Source of the DNA: Halobaculum marinum
GTDB lineage: Archaea; Halobacteriota; Halobacteria; Halobacteriales; Haloferacaceae
NCBI RefSeq assembly: GCF_029338555.1
Contig: NZ_CP119989.1
Span: 1,054,001 to 1,118,000, forward strand
DNA: 64,000 nt
Direction of reading: 5' to 3'
This document shows, piece after piece, positions 8,966-16,497 of this stretch (positions within the stretch are counted from its first letter, which is position 1; every line of letters begins with the position of its first letter). The notes below the pieces were generated by a model. That model was not told where the DNA came from, made no database searches, and saw only the letters and a program-made list of their open reading frames with translations. The position numbers were made by a program, and so were the translations under genes.

Positions 8966-10105
8966 TTAGAGGCCGAGTTGGCGCCCGATGACGAGGTGCT
9001 GGATCTCGCTGGTGCCTTCGCCGATCTCCATCAACTTCGCGTCGCGGTAGAACCGCTGGGGCGGGAAGTCGGTGGTGTAGCCGTAGCCGCCGTGCACCTG
9101 CACAGAGTCCTCTGCGACCTTCCGGGCTGCCTCGCTGGCGTCGAGTTTCGCGAGCGCCGACGCCTTGGTGACGTCCTCGCCGTCGTCGTACATCGTCGCG
9201 GCCTTGTGGGTGAGCAGGCGCGCGCGCTCGACCTTGCGGTCCATGTCGACCACCATGTCGCGGACGGCGTCGAACTTCGAGATGGGCTTGCCGAACTGCT
9301 CGCGCTCGCCCGAGTACGACTTCGCCGCCTCGTAGGCGCCCTGCGCGAGTCCGGTCGACAGCGCGGCGATGGAGATGCGCCCGCCGTCGAGCGTCTTCAT
9401 CGTCTGTTTCCACCCCTCGCCCTCGTTGCCGAGCAGGCGGTCCTCGGGGATACGCACGTCGTCGAGGCTAATCTCACAGGTGGGCGAGCAGTTGAGGCCC
9501 ATCTTGTCCCAGACGGTGGTGACCTCGAACCCGTCGTCTTCGGGGTCGACGATGAACGTCGAGATGCCGTCGTACCCCGCGCCGGGGTCGGTGACGGCCT
9601 TCACGAGCACGCTGTTGGCGACGCTGGCGTTCGTGATGAACTGCTTCGTGCCGTTGAGCACGTACTCGTCGCCGTCCTTCTCGGCGACGGTGTCCATGTC
9701 GGAGGCGTCCGACCCCGAACCGGGTTCGGTGAGCGCCCACGCGCCCATCCCGTCGCCCTCGGCGAGCGGGCGGAGCCACTCCTCCTTCTGCTCGTGGGTG
9801 CCGAACAGTTCGATCGGCTTGGCACCCAGCGACGTGTGGGCGACGTACGAGAGGCCGATGCCGCCGGAGACGCGACCGAGTTCCTCGGCGACGACGGCGT
9901 ACATCAGGGTGTCGCCCCCGAGCCCGCCGTACTCCTCGGTGAGCGGGACGCCCATCATGTCGAGGGCGGCCAACTCGTCGAAGATCTCCTGCGGGAACCG
10001 GTGTTCGTCCTCGATATCCTGCGCGATGGGAGCGATCTCCTCCTCGCAGAACTCCCGGACCTGGTCGCGGATCATCCGGTGTTCCGCGGGTAGATCAAAG
10101 TTCAT
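8966..10105 (-). CDS. Acyl-CoA dehydrogenase
   Basis: A 379-residue flavoenzyme of the acyl-CoA dehydrogenase family, the normal length. The N-terminal helical domain starts NFDLPAEHRMIRDQVREF. The middle beta domain includes the FAD/substrate motif WALTEPGSGSDAS (about residues 121-133). The C-terminal part ends YRDAKLMEIGEGTSEIQHLVIGRQ, where the Glu before GTSEIQ is the catalytic base. It oxidises acyl-CoA to enoyl-CoA in fatty-acid or branched-chain amino-acid degradation and would pass electrons to an electron-transfer flavoprotein not seen here. The ATG start has a TATA-like box 26 bases upstream, which argues against a longer frame. Chain-length preference cannot be told. Confidence 0.94.
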   Translation of the reverse strand: MNFDLPAEHRMIRDQVREFCEEEIAPIAQDIEDEHRFPQEIFDELAALDMMGVPLTEEYGGLGGDTLMYAVVAEELGRVSGGIGLSYVAHTSLGAKPIELFGTHEQKEEWLRPLAEGDGMGAWALTEPGSGSDASDMDTVAEKDGDEYVLNGTKQFITNASVANSVLVKAVTDPGAGYDGISTFIVDPEDDGFEVTTVWDKMGLNCSPTCEISLDDVRIPEDRLLGNEGEGWKQTMKTLDGGRISIAALSTGLAQGAYEAAKSYSGEREQFGKPISKFDAVRDMVVDMDRKVERARLLTHKAATMYDDGEDVTKASALAKLDASEAARKVAEDSVQVHGGYGYTTDFPPQRFYRDAKLMEIGEGTSEIQHLVIGRQLGL

Positions 10106-10126
10106 GAACGAAGTGGAGGCGTCCCG

Positions 10127-10135
10127 GGAAATACT
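10127..10135 (-). promoter_or_regulatory. TATA-like box of the acyl-CoA dehydrogenase gene
   Basis: On the coding strand this reads aagtatttc, centred 26 bases before the ATG at 10105. The spacing fits a leaderless archaeal transcript. Confidence 0.6.
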
Positions 10136-10288
10136 TGTTTCGATGGCTTTCGGTACGCGCAATATCCGCGGGGACGACACACGAGTGGGCGACGCTCCTC
10201 GACCGGCGCGGGGGCGGGTCGACTGGACCGTGTCCTACGGGACAGTCGGAGCAAGGTTCTTCGCACCGGCCACCGCGTTGGCAACCCG

Positions 10289-10582
10289 ATGACCGACTCC
10301 GGCTCGACCGAGGACGACGACCCGTCGCTGTGGTGGGGGTGGGCGGCGACGCTCGGCGTCGTCGTGTTCGGAGTCGTCGTCCTCGCAGTCGCGGTCACGG
10401 CCACCGCGGGATCGCCCGCGACCTGTCGCGTCCCGAACCCCGGCGCGTGGTTCCGTTGCGACTGGACGCGTCGGTTCGCGACGAATCTGATCGGTGTCAC
10501 CGTCGGCGCGGTCGTCGCGGTCGGTGTGGTCGCGGCGTCCGTGGGGGTCGCCCGGGCGGTCGCGCGTGGGCTCCGCGAGTAA
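10289..10582 (+). CDS. Small membrane protein with two helices, 97 aa
   Basis: After an acidic start (MTDSGSTEDDD) the protein has two hydrophobic helices, residues about 15-39 and 67-91, joined by a loop with two cysteines (TCRVPNPGAWFRCDW, residues about 47-61). The cysteines could form a disulfide if the loop is outside. It ends in a basic tail RAVARGLRE. No family is recognised. It lies 128 bases before the RIO-like kinase in the same direction, but that gene has its own TATA box. Confidence 0.72.
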   Translation: MTDSGSTEDDDPSLWWGWAATLGVVVFGVVVLAVAVTATAGSPATCRVPNPGAWFRCDWTRRFATNLIGVTVGAVVAVGVVAASVGVARAVARGLRE

Positions 10583-10680
10583 TCGGGCCCCGTCGTCGGG
10601 ACGCCGCGACCACGGCCGTACCATCGACGACGCCCCTCATGGCTGAACCGCTGACAACTCACGTTCGGGCCGTACGACGA

Positions 10681-10686
10681 TTTATC
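10681..10686 (+). promoter_or_regulatory. TATA-like box of the RIO-like kinase gene
   Basis: The sequence tttatc lies in an AT-richer patch (cgatttatccc), centred 27 bases before the ATG at 10711, so the transcript is probably leaderless. Confidence 0.65.
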
Positions 10687-10710
10687 CCATCGGGCGCGGT
10701 ACCACGTTCC

Positions 10711-11562
10711 ATGGACCTCCAGCGGCTCCTCCGTGGCACCGTCGAGTGGGACCGACTGGAGGCGGTCGTCCGCGAGTTGGCCGCGCGTTACGGCGACGGC
10801 ACGGCGCGTGCGGAGTTCCTCGACGCCGACAACTGGCTCTCCACGCCGTTCATTCTCCACACCGGCGGCGAGACGTACTTCGTGAAGGTGGTGAGCCGCC
10901 AGAACTCGCTGGTGCACGCGCTGTTCACCGCCGGTCGCAACCTCGGGGCGTTCTCCTCGGGGACGGAGGGGTTCTTCGGCCACTTCGGGACGCCGGCGCA
11001 GATGGCCCGCCACGAGTTGGAGGCGACCGAGGAGATGCGGGCGATCGGTGTCAACGCGCCCGAACCGGTCGAAGCGCTCGAAATCGACGGTCTCGGCGTC
11101 CTCGTCGTCGAGTACCTCCCGGCGTTCCGGCCGCTGGACGAGTTGGACACGGACACCGAGCGCGAGTTGGCGCCGGCGCTGTTCCAGTCGCTGCGCCGTC
11201 TCCACGACAGCGGACTCGCCCACGGCGACCTCCGCGCGGAGAACGTGCTCATCCTCGACGGCGACCTCTACTTCATCGACGCGACGAGCGTCCGCGAACC
11301 GGGTGCGCTCGACGCTCGCGAGTACGACCTCGCGTGCGGGCTGGCGGCGTTGGAGCCGCTGATCGGCGCGCCAGACGCCGTCGCGGCGGCGCTGTCGGCG
11401 TACCCCGCCGCAGACGTGCTCGGCGCGCGCGAGTACCTCGACTTCGTCGCCATCCGCCCGGACCACGACTTCGACGGCCCGCAGTTGAAAGGAGAGATCG
11501 AGAAGCGCGCTGCCGACCGTGGCGGGGTCGCAGACGCAACCGGCGAGCGGAGCGAGTCGTGA
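10711..11562 (+). CDS. RIO1/Bud32-like serine/threonine protein kinase
   Basis: A 283-residue protein-kinase-like fold. The probable ATP-binding lysine is in YFVKVV (about residue 56). The catalytic loop is HGDLRAENVL (about residues 171-180), with its Asp and Asn. The metal-binding motif is FIDAT (about 188-192), as in RIO-type kinases, rather than DFG. The glycine-rich loop is degenerate. RIO and Bud32 kinases act in ribosome maturation or tRNA modification, while related lipopolysaccharide kinases act on small molecules, so the substrate is open. The last 20 residues are low-complexity. The ATG is fixed by a TATA-like box 27 bases upstream. Confidence 0.82.
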   Translation: MDLQRLLRGTVEWDRLEAVVRELAARYGDGTARAEFLDADNWLSTPFILHTGGETYFVKVVSRQNSLVHALFTAGRNLGAFSSGTEGFFGHFGTPAQMARHELEATEEMRAIGVNAPEPVEALEIDGLGVLVVEYLPAFRPLDELDTDTERELAPALFQSLRRLHDSGLAHGDLRAENVLILDGDLYFIDATSVREPGALDAREYDLACGLAALEPLIGAPDAVAAALSAYPAADVLGAREYLDFVAIRPDHDFDGPQLKGEIEKRAADRGGVADATGERSES

Positions 11563-11658
11563 GTCACACGATCCATCGGGCCGTGCGACCCGGACGGTCG
11601 CGCCGTCGCTCGAACGGGGCGGTCGGCGACCCACGCGGCGTTCAGATCGGTGTCTCCC

Positions 11659-12126
11659 CTACTCCTCGGTGATCTCGATCCGCACCGGGCCGTCGTCGGC
11701 GTCGTCGCTCGCACCCGCATCGACGCCCGCCCCCGTGGGGCCGTCGCGCGTGGTCCCGTCGACGAACTCCTCGATGTGCTCGACGTTCCACACGTTCGCC
11801 TTGATCACGGCGTCGAACAGCGGCCCGACGACCGGGACCGACCCCAGCACCGCGTCGGCGGCCGCGTTCGCCAGCATCCGGACGACCGTCGACAGCGGGA
11901 CGCCCAGGTAGGCCGCCTCGGCGACGATGTACAGTGAGATGCCCGCCGCGACCACGTCTCCCGCGCCCGGGAGCACGCCCAGCACCGGGTCGAGTCCGAC
12001 CCACGTGTTCGTCCCCGGGATCCGAACCGCCTCGTCCATGACGCGCGCGACGGTCTGCACCCGTCGCAGCGCCGGTTCGTCGGCCGATTCGGGCAGGTCC
12101 ATCGTGAACGACTCGGCGTCGACCAT
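11659..12126 (-). CDS. DUF4112 family membrane protein
   Basis: A 155-residue protein with the DUF4112 pattern. A helix VARVMDEAVRIPGTN leads into a first membrane hairpin WVGLDPVLGVLPGAGDVVAAGI (about residues 42-63). A second follows, ADAVLGSVPVVGPLFDAVIKAN (about 90-111). The repeated 'D-x-G-x-V-P-G/V-x-G-D' elements at the helix ends define the family. The C-terminus is an acidic, Gly-rich tail. Function is unknown for the family. A second copy lies at 50923-51375. The gene is convergent with the RIO-like kinase, with 96 bases between their stops. Confidence 0.85.
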   Translation of the reverse strand: MVDAESFTMDLPESADEPALRRVQTVARVMDEAVRIPGTNTWVGLDPVLGVLPGAGDVVAAGISLYIVAEAAYLGVPLSTVVRMLANAAADAVLGSVPVVGPLFDAVIKANVWNVEHIEEFVDGTTRDGPTGAGVDAGASDDADDGPVRIEITEE

Positions 12127-12227
12127 ACCTGTCGCGACACGATCACGAGGAAAGGGCCTTACGGCCGCTCGGTCGACGAGGTCGCGCTCGTTGCCGCTCA
12201 CAGACCCACCAGCAGGCGATTTGGCCA

Positions 12228-12257
12228 CTCTCGGTCTCTCGGTCTCTCGGTCTCTCG
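12228..12257. repeat. Eight-base tandem repeat (tctctcgg), nearly four copies
   Basis: The unit tctctcgg repeats almost perfectly over about 30 bases, in the space upstream of the leftward DUF4112 gene. It is a simple-sequence tract that could vary in length by slippage. Confidence 0.85.
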
Positions 12258-12685
12258 TTCGGTGACCGCGACGCTCGTCGGTGGTGGTGTCGACCTCGGA
12301 GAGGGGAGGTCCGCTCCCTGAGACGCGCCGGAGGGTGGCTCCGGTGTCCGTCGCGCGGTGAATCCGACGTGGTGTGTGACGCCGACCGCGTCGCGGACGT
12401 GATGTGGTTCGGTGTGGTGTGCGTCTGTGCGGTGCCGGGGGCGGTGGGGCGGAGCGGGAGTGGGAGCGGGAGTGCTCCGACCCTCCCGGGCGGATGGGCG
12501 AATCGCCGTCGCACGGGCGCCCCCAGTTCGCTCGGGACACGCGGTCCCGTACCCCGCGAAGCCGAACCGGGACGACCGTAACGGTCGCTCTGTCCGGGCG
12601 CGCTGGGGGGGAGCACCTGGACAAGGCTCGGACCCGCGGTACCTGCATCGGCGAGCGTTCGTTACTTCAAGACACCGCCCGAATT

Positions 12686-12697
12686 ATCGGATCCGAT
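12686..12697. promoter_or_regulatory. 12-base perfect palindrome, candidate operator
   Basis: The sequence ATCGGATCCGAT equals its own reverse complement. It ends 19 bases before the TATA-like box of the sugar dehydrogenase gene, a typical place for an activator or repressor site in haloarchaea. Confidence 0.45.
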
Positions 12698-12716
12698 TTT
12701 CGACTAGCCGACGCCG

Positions 12717-12722
12717 TTTAGC
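12717..12722 (+). promoter_or_regulatory. TATA-like box of the Gfo/Idh/MocA gene
   Basis: The sequence tttagc lies 26 bases (centre) before the GTG at 12745, supporting that GTG as a leaderless start. Confidence 0.5.
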
Positions 12723-12744
12723 CCTCGGAACGGAACACTCGGCC

Positions 12745-13815
12745 GTGTTCGATACGACGCTCTCGGCGGCGAGCGACCGAGACTGGGACACCGGCGCGGT
12801 AGAGGACCCGGTCCGAATCGCGATCGTCGGCTGTGGCAACTACGCGCGGTCGGTGTCGATTCCCGCGATGGTGGCGGGGACGTACGCGACGCCGACCGTC
12901 GCGGTCAGCGGCGCCCCCGACACGCGAGCCTCGCTGGCCGACGAGTTCGGCCTCACGTCCATCGACTACGACGCCTACGAAGCGGGGGCCGCGACCGACG
13001 AGTACGACGCCGTGTACGTCGCGACGCCGAACCGCCTGCACCTCCCGCACGTCGAGACGGCGGCTCGCCACGGCAAACACGTGATCTGCGAGAAGCCGTT
13101 GGAGGCGACCGTCGAGCGTGCCGAACGACTCGTGGCAGCCTGCGCCGACGCGGACGTCCGCCTGATGACGGCCTACCGGATGCAGACCGACCCCGTGGTC
13201 CGCCGCCTCCGCGAGTTCGTCGCCGGCGGCGGCATCGGCGACTTCCAGCGCGCGGTCGGCGACTTCACGTTCCCCGTGCTCGGGGGCGACGCGGGGCCGG
13301 ACCAGTGGCGTCTCGACGGCCACCTCGCGGGCGGCGGCGCGCTGTACGACGTGGGCGTCTACCCGCTCAACACCGCCCGGTTCGTCGCCGGCGACGACCC
13401 GACCGCGGTGTCGGCGACGACTCGCTCGCCGGACCCCGCGTTCGACGAGGTTGACCAGCACGTCGACTTCCGTGTCGAGTTCGGCGGCGAGGACGGCTGG
13501 GTCGGCAACTTCTCGGCGTCTTTCTCCGGGCACTTCAACACCGAGTTGGAGTTCCTCGGCACCGACGGCCGGGTCGCGGTGCGGTCGGCGTTCGAACCCG
13601 GCGCCGACCGCGAGGTGACCGTCGAGACGCCCGACGGCACGCTCGAACTCGCCGAGGCGGGCGCCGACGAGACGGTCGCCGAATTCGACTACTTCGCGCA
13701 CGCTGTCGCGACGGGTGCCGACGTGGAACCGGACGGCGCCGACGGCCTCGTCGACATGCGCACTCTGGCGGCGGTCCAAGCGTCGGCGGCGACGGGCGAC
13801 CGGGTGGAACTGTAG
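12745..13815 (+). CDS. Gfo/Idh/MocA family sugar dehydrogenase (xylose 1-dehydrogenase/Gfo6-like)
   Basis: A 356-residue NAD(P)-dependent oxidoreductase. The Rossmann motif VRIAIVGCGNYARS starts near residue 23. The family signature EKPLEATVERAERLV follows CEKP (about residue 116), whose Lys is catalytic. The GGGALYDVGVYPLNTARF segment holds the His/Asp-like pocket region of the C-terminal domain. Overall layout matches the haloarchaeal D-xylose 1-dehydrogenase/glucose-fructose oxidoreductase group, so it probably oxidises an aldose to its lactone. No other xylose-pathway gene is adjacent, so the substrate is inferred. The GTG start is set by a TATA box 26 bases upstream. The family match is strong. 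Confidence 0.85.
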   Translation: MFDTTLSAASDRDWDTGAVEDPVRIAIVGCGNYARSVSIPAMVAGTYATPTVAVSGAPDTRASLADEFGLTSIDYDAYEAGAATDEYDAVYVATPNRLHLPHVETAARHGKHVICEKPLEATVERAERLVAACADADVRLMTAYRMQTDPVVRRLREFVAGGGIGDFQRAVGDFTFPVLGGDAGPDQWRLDGHLAGGGALYDVGVYPLNTARFVAGDDPTAVSATTRSPDPAFDEVDQHVDFRVEFGGEDGWVGNFSASFSGHFNTELEFLGTDGRVAVRSAFEPGADREVTVETPDGTLELAEAGADETVAEFDYFAHAVATGADVEPDGADGLVDMRTLAAVQASAATGDRVEL

Positions 13816-14179
13816 CGAACTGCTCGGAGGGAAGCGGTCGGGGGCGCCGGCGCTCGCGATGGCGGGTGACGACGCGTGCGCTCACTGGCACCGACGACGG
13901 CGTGACTCGGCGGCGTGGGAAACGAAGGTGGGCGGAGTGGAGTGGGGAGGCGGTGGTGTGCGCGTCCGGCGCGATGGACCCCTGATCGCGGCTCGGGCGC
14001 GCACGGTCGCGTCGGGCGCGGCGGCGCGGATTTTTAGGTTCGCCAGCCTTCGACGAGAAAAGCGTCGATCAGCCGGCATCCCCGACTACTAGGCTGACGG
14101 TGATAAAGCCACCGGCACGCCCGACGGCGAGATTCGGCGCCGACGGAACGGTTATGTGAACACGAGCGGAGGCCAGCAT
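13816..14179. other. 364-base intergenic region with a possible structured segment
   Basis: The first 200 bases are GC-rich with no gene seen. A TATA-like run (gatttttagg, about 14029-14038) is followed by a foldable segment at 14044-14096. Two more AT-rich elements, gataaagcc (14101-14109) and ggttatgtg (14151-14159), precede the small gene at 14180. No protein-coding frame is convincing. Confidence 0.45.
14044..14096 (+). other. Predicted nested stem-loop, possible small RNA or leader
   Basis: An outer stem pairs CAGCCT (14044-14049) with AGGCTG (14091-14096). Directly inside it, TCGACG (14050-14055) pairs with CGTCGA (14063-14068) around an AGAAAAG loop. It follows a TATA-like run. The pairing is seen directly; that it is an RNA is inference. 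Confidence 0.3.
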
Positions 14180-14434
14180 ATGGCTCGCCTCAGGGCCGAG
14201 GCACTGCTCGGCGGTGCCGAGGACCTGCTGTCACAGCCGCGCCGCATCGTCGACCACCGTCGACTCGGGGAGCCGGGCGACCCGCTCGGCCTCCCTGACG
14301 GCGGGGTCGTCGGGAAGCTCTTACGGGTGGAGGAGATCCCCCTCGCCCACGTGAACGTCGGGCCGGACGTGCGCGAGCGGCTCTGTCAACTCCTCGACGG
14401 CGAGCGCACCGTCTTCGTCCACTACGTCGAGTGA
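14180..14434 (+). CDS. Hypothetical protein, 84 aa
   Basis: A small soluble protein with no recognised domain. It has an N-terminal amphipathic part (MARLRAEALLGGAEDLL), a beta-rich middle (VVGKLLRVEEIPLAHVNVG) and a C-terminus RERLCQLLDGERTVFVHYVE. I chose the ATG at 14180 because a perfect GGAGG lies seven bases before it. An upstream GTG at 14156 would add eight residues and overlap the Shine-Dalgarno site. It is convergent with the nitrilase gene, with 37 bases between them. Confidence 0.7.
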   Translation: MARLRAEALLGGAEDLLSQPRRIVDHRRLGEPGDPLGLPDGGVVGKLLRVEEIPLAHVNVGPDVRERLCQLLDGERTVFVHYVE

Positions 14435-14471
14435 GCGGCGTCGCTCGTCGGCGTCGCCGACAGCGTCGGCA

Positions 14472-15284
14472 TCAGTAGTCGCGCCGGTCCGCCAGTGCGG
14501 GGAACTCCTCGCGGACGGTGGCGACGCGCTCGGGGTCGGCGTCGGCGACGACGAGCGCGGGGTCGTCGCCCGACGACGCCAGCGTCGTCCCCCACGGGTC
14601 GTACACGGTCGAGCGACCGACGAGGTCCGCGTCCTCGAAGCTCCCCGAGCCGTTCACCGTCGCGACGTACGAGAGGTTCTCGATAGCCCGCGCCCGCGGG
14701 AGCGTCCGCCAGTGCTCGACCCGTGGGTACGGCCACGCGCTCGGCACGAGCACGAGTTCGACCCCCTCGTCCGCCAGCACGCGGAACTGTTCGGGGAAGC
14801 GCAGGTCGTAACACGTCGTCACCGCCACGTTGAGGCCCCCGACCTCGACGACCGGGAGCTCCTCGCCGGGGGTGAGCAGGCGCGTCTCGGCAGACTCGTA
14901 GCCGAACAGGTGGTGCTTGCGGTAGACGGCCAGCCGGTCGCCGTCGGCGTCGAACAGCACCGCGGTGTTCGCGAGGCCGTCGTCGGCCGGGACCGACTCC
15001 CCGTCGGCGGCGCTCGCGGCGAGGTCCTCGACGATGGAACCGGCCAGCAGCGCCACGTCGTGCTCGTTGGCGGCCTCCCGTAGGCGCGTCAGCGTCGGGC
15101 CGCCGAGCGCCTCGGCGCCGCGCTCGTACGCCTCGAACGCGAAGTAGCCGACGTTCCACAATTCCGGCAGGGCGACGAGGTCGGCACCGTCGGCGGCCGC
15201 GCGTTCGATGGCGTCGAGCGCGCGCTCCAGGTTGCCCTTGCGGTCGGCCTCGCGCACCTCGATCTGTGCGAGCGCTAGTCTCAT
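14472..15284 (-). CDS. Nitrilase/carbon-nitrogen hydrolase family protein
   Basis: A 270-residue C-N hydrolase with the complete triad: Glu41 in PELWNVGYF, Lys123 in YRKHHLFGYE and Cys158 in TTCYDLRFPE. The fold hydrolyses amides or nitriles; this subgroup resembles omega-amidase/Nit-like enzymes, which clean up alpha-keto-glutaramate or damaged metabolites, but I cannot fix the substrate. The ATG start overlaps the stop of the upstream SRPBCC gene by four bases (ATGA), so the two are translationally coupled. The gene has normal length with no sign of damage. Confidence 0.9.
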   Translation of the reverse strand: MRLALAQIEVREADRKGNLERALDAIERAAADGADLVALPELWNVGYFAFEAYERGAEALGGPTLTRLREAANEHDVALLAGSIVEDLAASAADGESVPADDGLANTAVLFDADGDRLAVYRKHHLFGYESAETRLLTPGEELPVVEVGGLNVAVTTCYDLRFPEQFRVLADEGVELVLVPSAWPYPRVEHWRTLPRARAIENLSYVATVNGSGSFEDADLVGRSTVYDPWGTTLASSGDDPALVVADADPERVATVREEFPALADRRDY

Positions 15285-15709
15285 GCCAACCCCAGGTCGC
15301 GTTCGAGTGCGCGTTCGAGGTTGTCGAGTTCCTCGCCGAAGCGCCGCTCGAAGAACGACTCGACGCCGGGGACGCGCCCGGAGACGACGAACTCGTTCAC
15401 GAGGCGGGTGCGGCCGTCGTCGGTCTGGGAGACGGTGTGCTCGCCGGTGACGCGGAACGCCTTCGACTTCCCGACGAACTTCACGTACTCGGGCGGCTCC
15501 TTCGCGACTTCCTCGGTGTCGACGGCGATGCTCGACCGGATCACCGGGATCGGGAGTCGCACGTGCCACGTCGCGGTGCCGTCGTCGTGGACCTCGTACT
15601 CGTCGACGACGCTGATCGCGCCGGCGCGCTTGGCCGGGTCGGAGATGAACGCCCAGACGTCCGCCGGCTCCGCGTCGAAGACGAACTCCCGGGACACACG
15701 CACGGTCAT
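15281..15709 (-). CDS. SRPBCC (START-like) family protein, coenzyme Q-binding-type
   Basis: A 142-residue helix-grip fold protein. It begins with strand TVRVSREFVFDAEPADVWAFISDP, typical of polyketide cyclase/CoxG-like members, and ends in a long C-terminal helix (FFERRFGEELDNLERALERDL) that closes the hydrophobic pocket. Such proteins bind lipids, quinones or other hydrophobic ligands. It is the first gene of a two-gene unit with the nitrilase. A TATA-like run (ctttttcg on the coding strand, 15734-15741) sits 28 bases upstream of the ATG. Confidence 0.85.
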   Translation of the reverse strand: MTVRVSREFVFDAEPADVWAFISDPAKRAGAISVVDEYEVHDDGTATWHVRLPIPVIRSSIAVDTEEVAKEPPEYVKFVGKSKAFRVTGEHTVSQTDDGRTRLVNEFVVSGRVPGVESFFERRFGEELDNLERALERDLGLA

Positions 15710-15830
15710 TGTTCCGACCTACGGGCGGGGGGCGAAAAAGCGGGGGGGTTCCGGCGTGGACGCACGACGCTGTGGCTCAGCGATGTCGCGCCAGTGGGAG
15801 GGCGGACGCGTGGGCCGTGGGTCCAGAGCC

Positions 15831-16055
15831 TCAGGGTAGTTCCACGCGCCACGTGGTCGACCGCGCGCGACCCCACTTCTCGATGTCGACCTCGTCGGCC
15901 TTCTCGGCGAGCGTCGGGAGTCGCGAGCCGACCTGTTTGGCGGAGAGGCCGATGGCCTCCGCGATGTTCTTCGCCCGGAAGTACTCCTCCCCCCGGGAGA
16001 CGCTGTCGCGCAGGTACGCGAGGATGCGTTTCTCCTCGTCGGTGTACTCCGTCAT
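15831..16055 (-). CDS. Small winged-helix/HTH protein (DUF7123-like)
   Basis: A 74-residue protein with a helix-turn-helix pattern: EEKRILAYLRDSVSRGEEYF, then AKNIAEAIGLSAKQVGSRLPTLAEKA, where the second helix reads like a recognition helix, and a final strand with WGRARSTTWRVELP. It is probably a sequence-specific DNA-binding regulator. The family name is from memory of similar haloarchaeal proteins and is uncertain. A TATA-like gttaagaac lies about 33 bases upstream of the ATG on the coding strand. Confidence 0.75.
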   Translation of the reverse strand: MTEYTDEEKRILAYLRDSVSRGEEYFRAKNIAEAIGLSAKQVGSRLPTLAEKADEVDIEKWGRARSTTWRVELP

Positions 16056-16143
16056 TTGTGCTACCTTACTCTACTGTGTGCGCGTTCTTAACGCTTCCTT
16101 CGGTGGCGAACGGCGGGTTCGACCGTCGACGGCACGCGTCGCG

Positions 16144-16329
16144 TCAGGCGTCGAACGCCTGCACCGCGACGACGGCCAGAATCGCCGCGCCCATCGCCAG
16201 CGCGAACCCCCACGCCATCACGATCTGGGACGCGCCGGCGATCATGAACCCCGCGCCGACGACCGCCAGCGCGGCGAACGCCAGCGAGACGCCGATCGCC
16301 TTGTCGCTTTCGAGGGTCTCGGTTGCCAT
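16144..16329 (-). CDS. Small two-helix membrane protein, 61 aa
   Basis: After ten polar residues (MATETLESDK) the protein is almost entirely two hydrophobic helices, residues about 12-33 and 36-58, with Gly/Ala-rich faces that suggest helix packing. There is no enzyme motif. Its own TATA-like gcgttaggta lies 26 bases upstream of the ATG. It sits beside the small HTH gene in the same direction, with 88 bases between, but appears separately transcribed. Confidence 0.72.
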   Translation of the reverse strand: MATETLESDKAIGVSLAFAALAVVGAGFMIAGASQIVMAWGFALAMGAAILAVVAVQAFDA

Positions 16330-16497
16330 ACTCGACGCTCCGACGGAACGTACCTAACGCTTGCGGAAGACCGGCACACGGCGGGTCACTCCACGCCGGA
16401 GGGGGGCGACTGGTGCCTCGACGCCGCCGCCGTCACCGACAACGGACTGACAGGCGGCGAGCAGGCTTTTCAGCCCGGGGGGCACACCGACCCGACG

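Larger units (their letters stand above)
12127..12744. other. 618-base intergenic region between divergent genes
   Basis: I see no convincing gene. The left part next to the DUF4112 start carries an eight-base tandem repeat. The middle is very GC-rich with purine-rich runs (around 12440-12475). The right 90 bases are AT-richer and hold a 12-base palindrome and the TATA box of the sugar dehydrogenase. Its size makes a small RNA or a second regulatory element possible. Confidence 0.5.

Noticed and set aside
10106-10180. Longer start for acyl-CoA dehydrogenase
   Set aside because: A TATA-like box lies inside the proposed extension at the right distance from ATG 10105, and the family begins at that Met.
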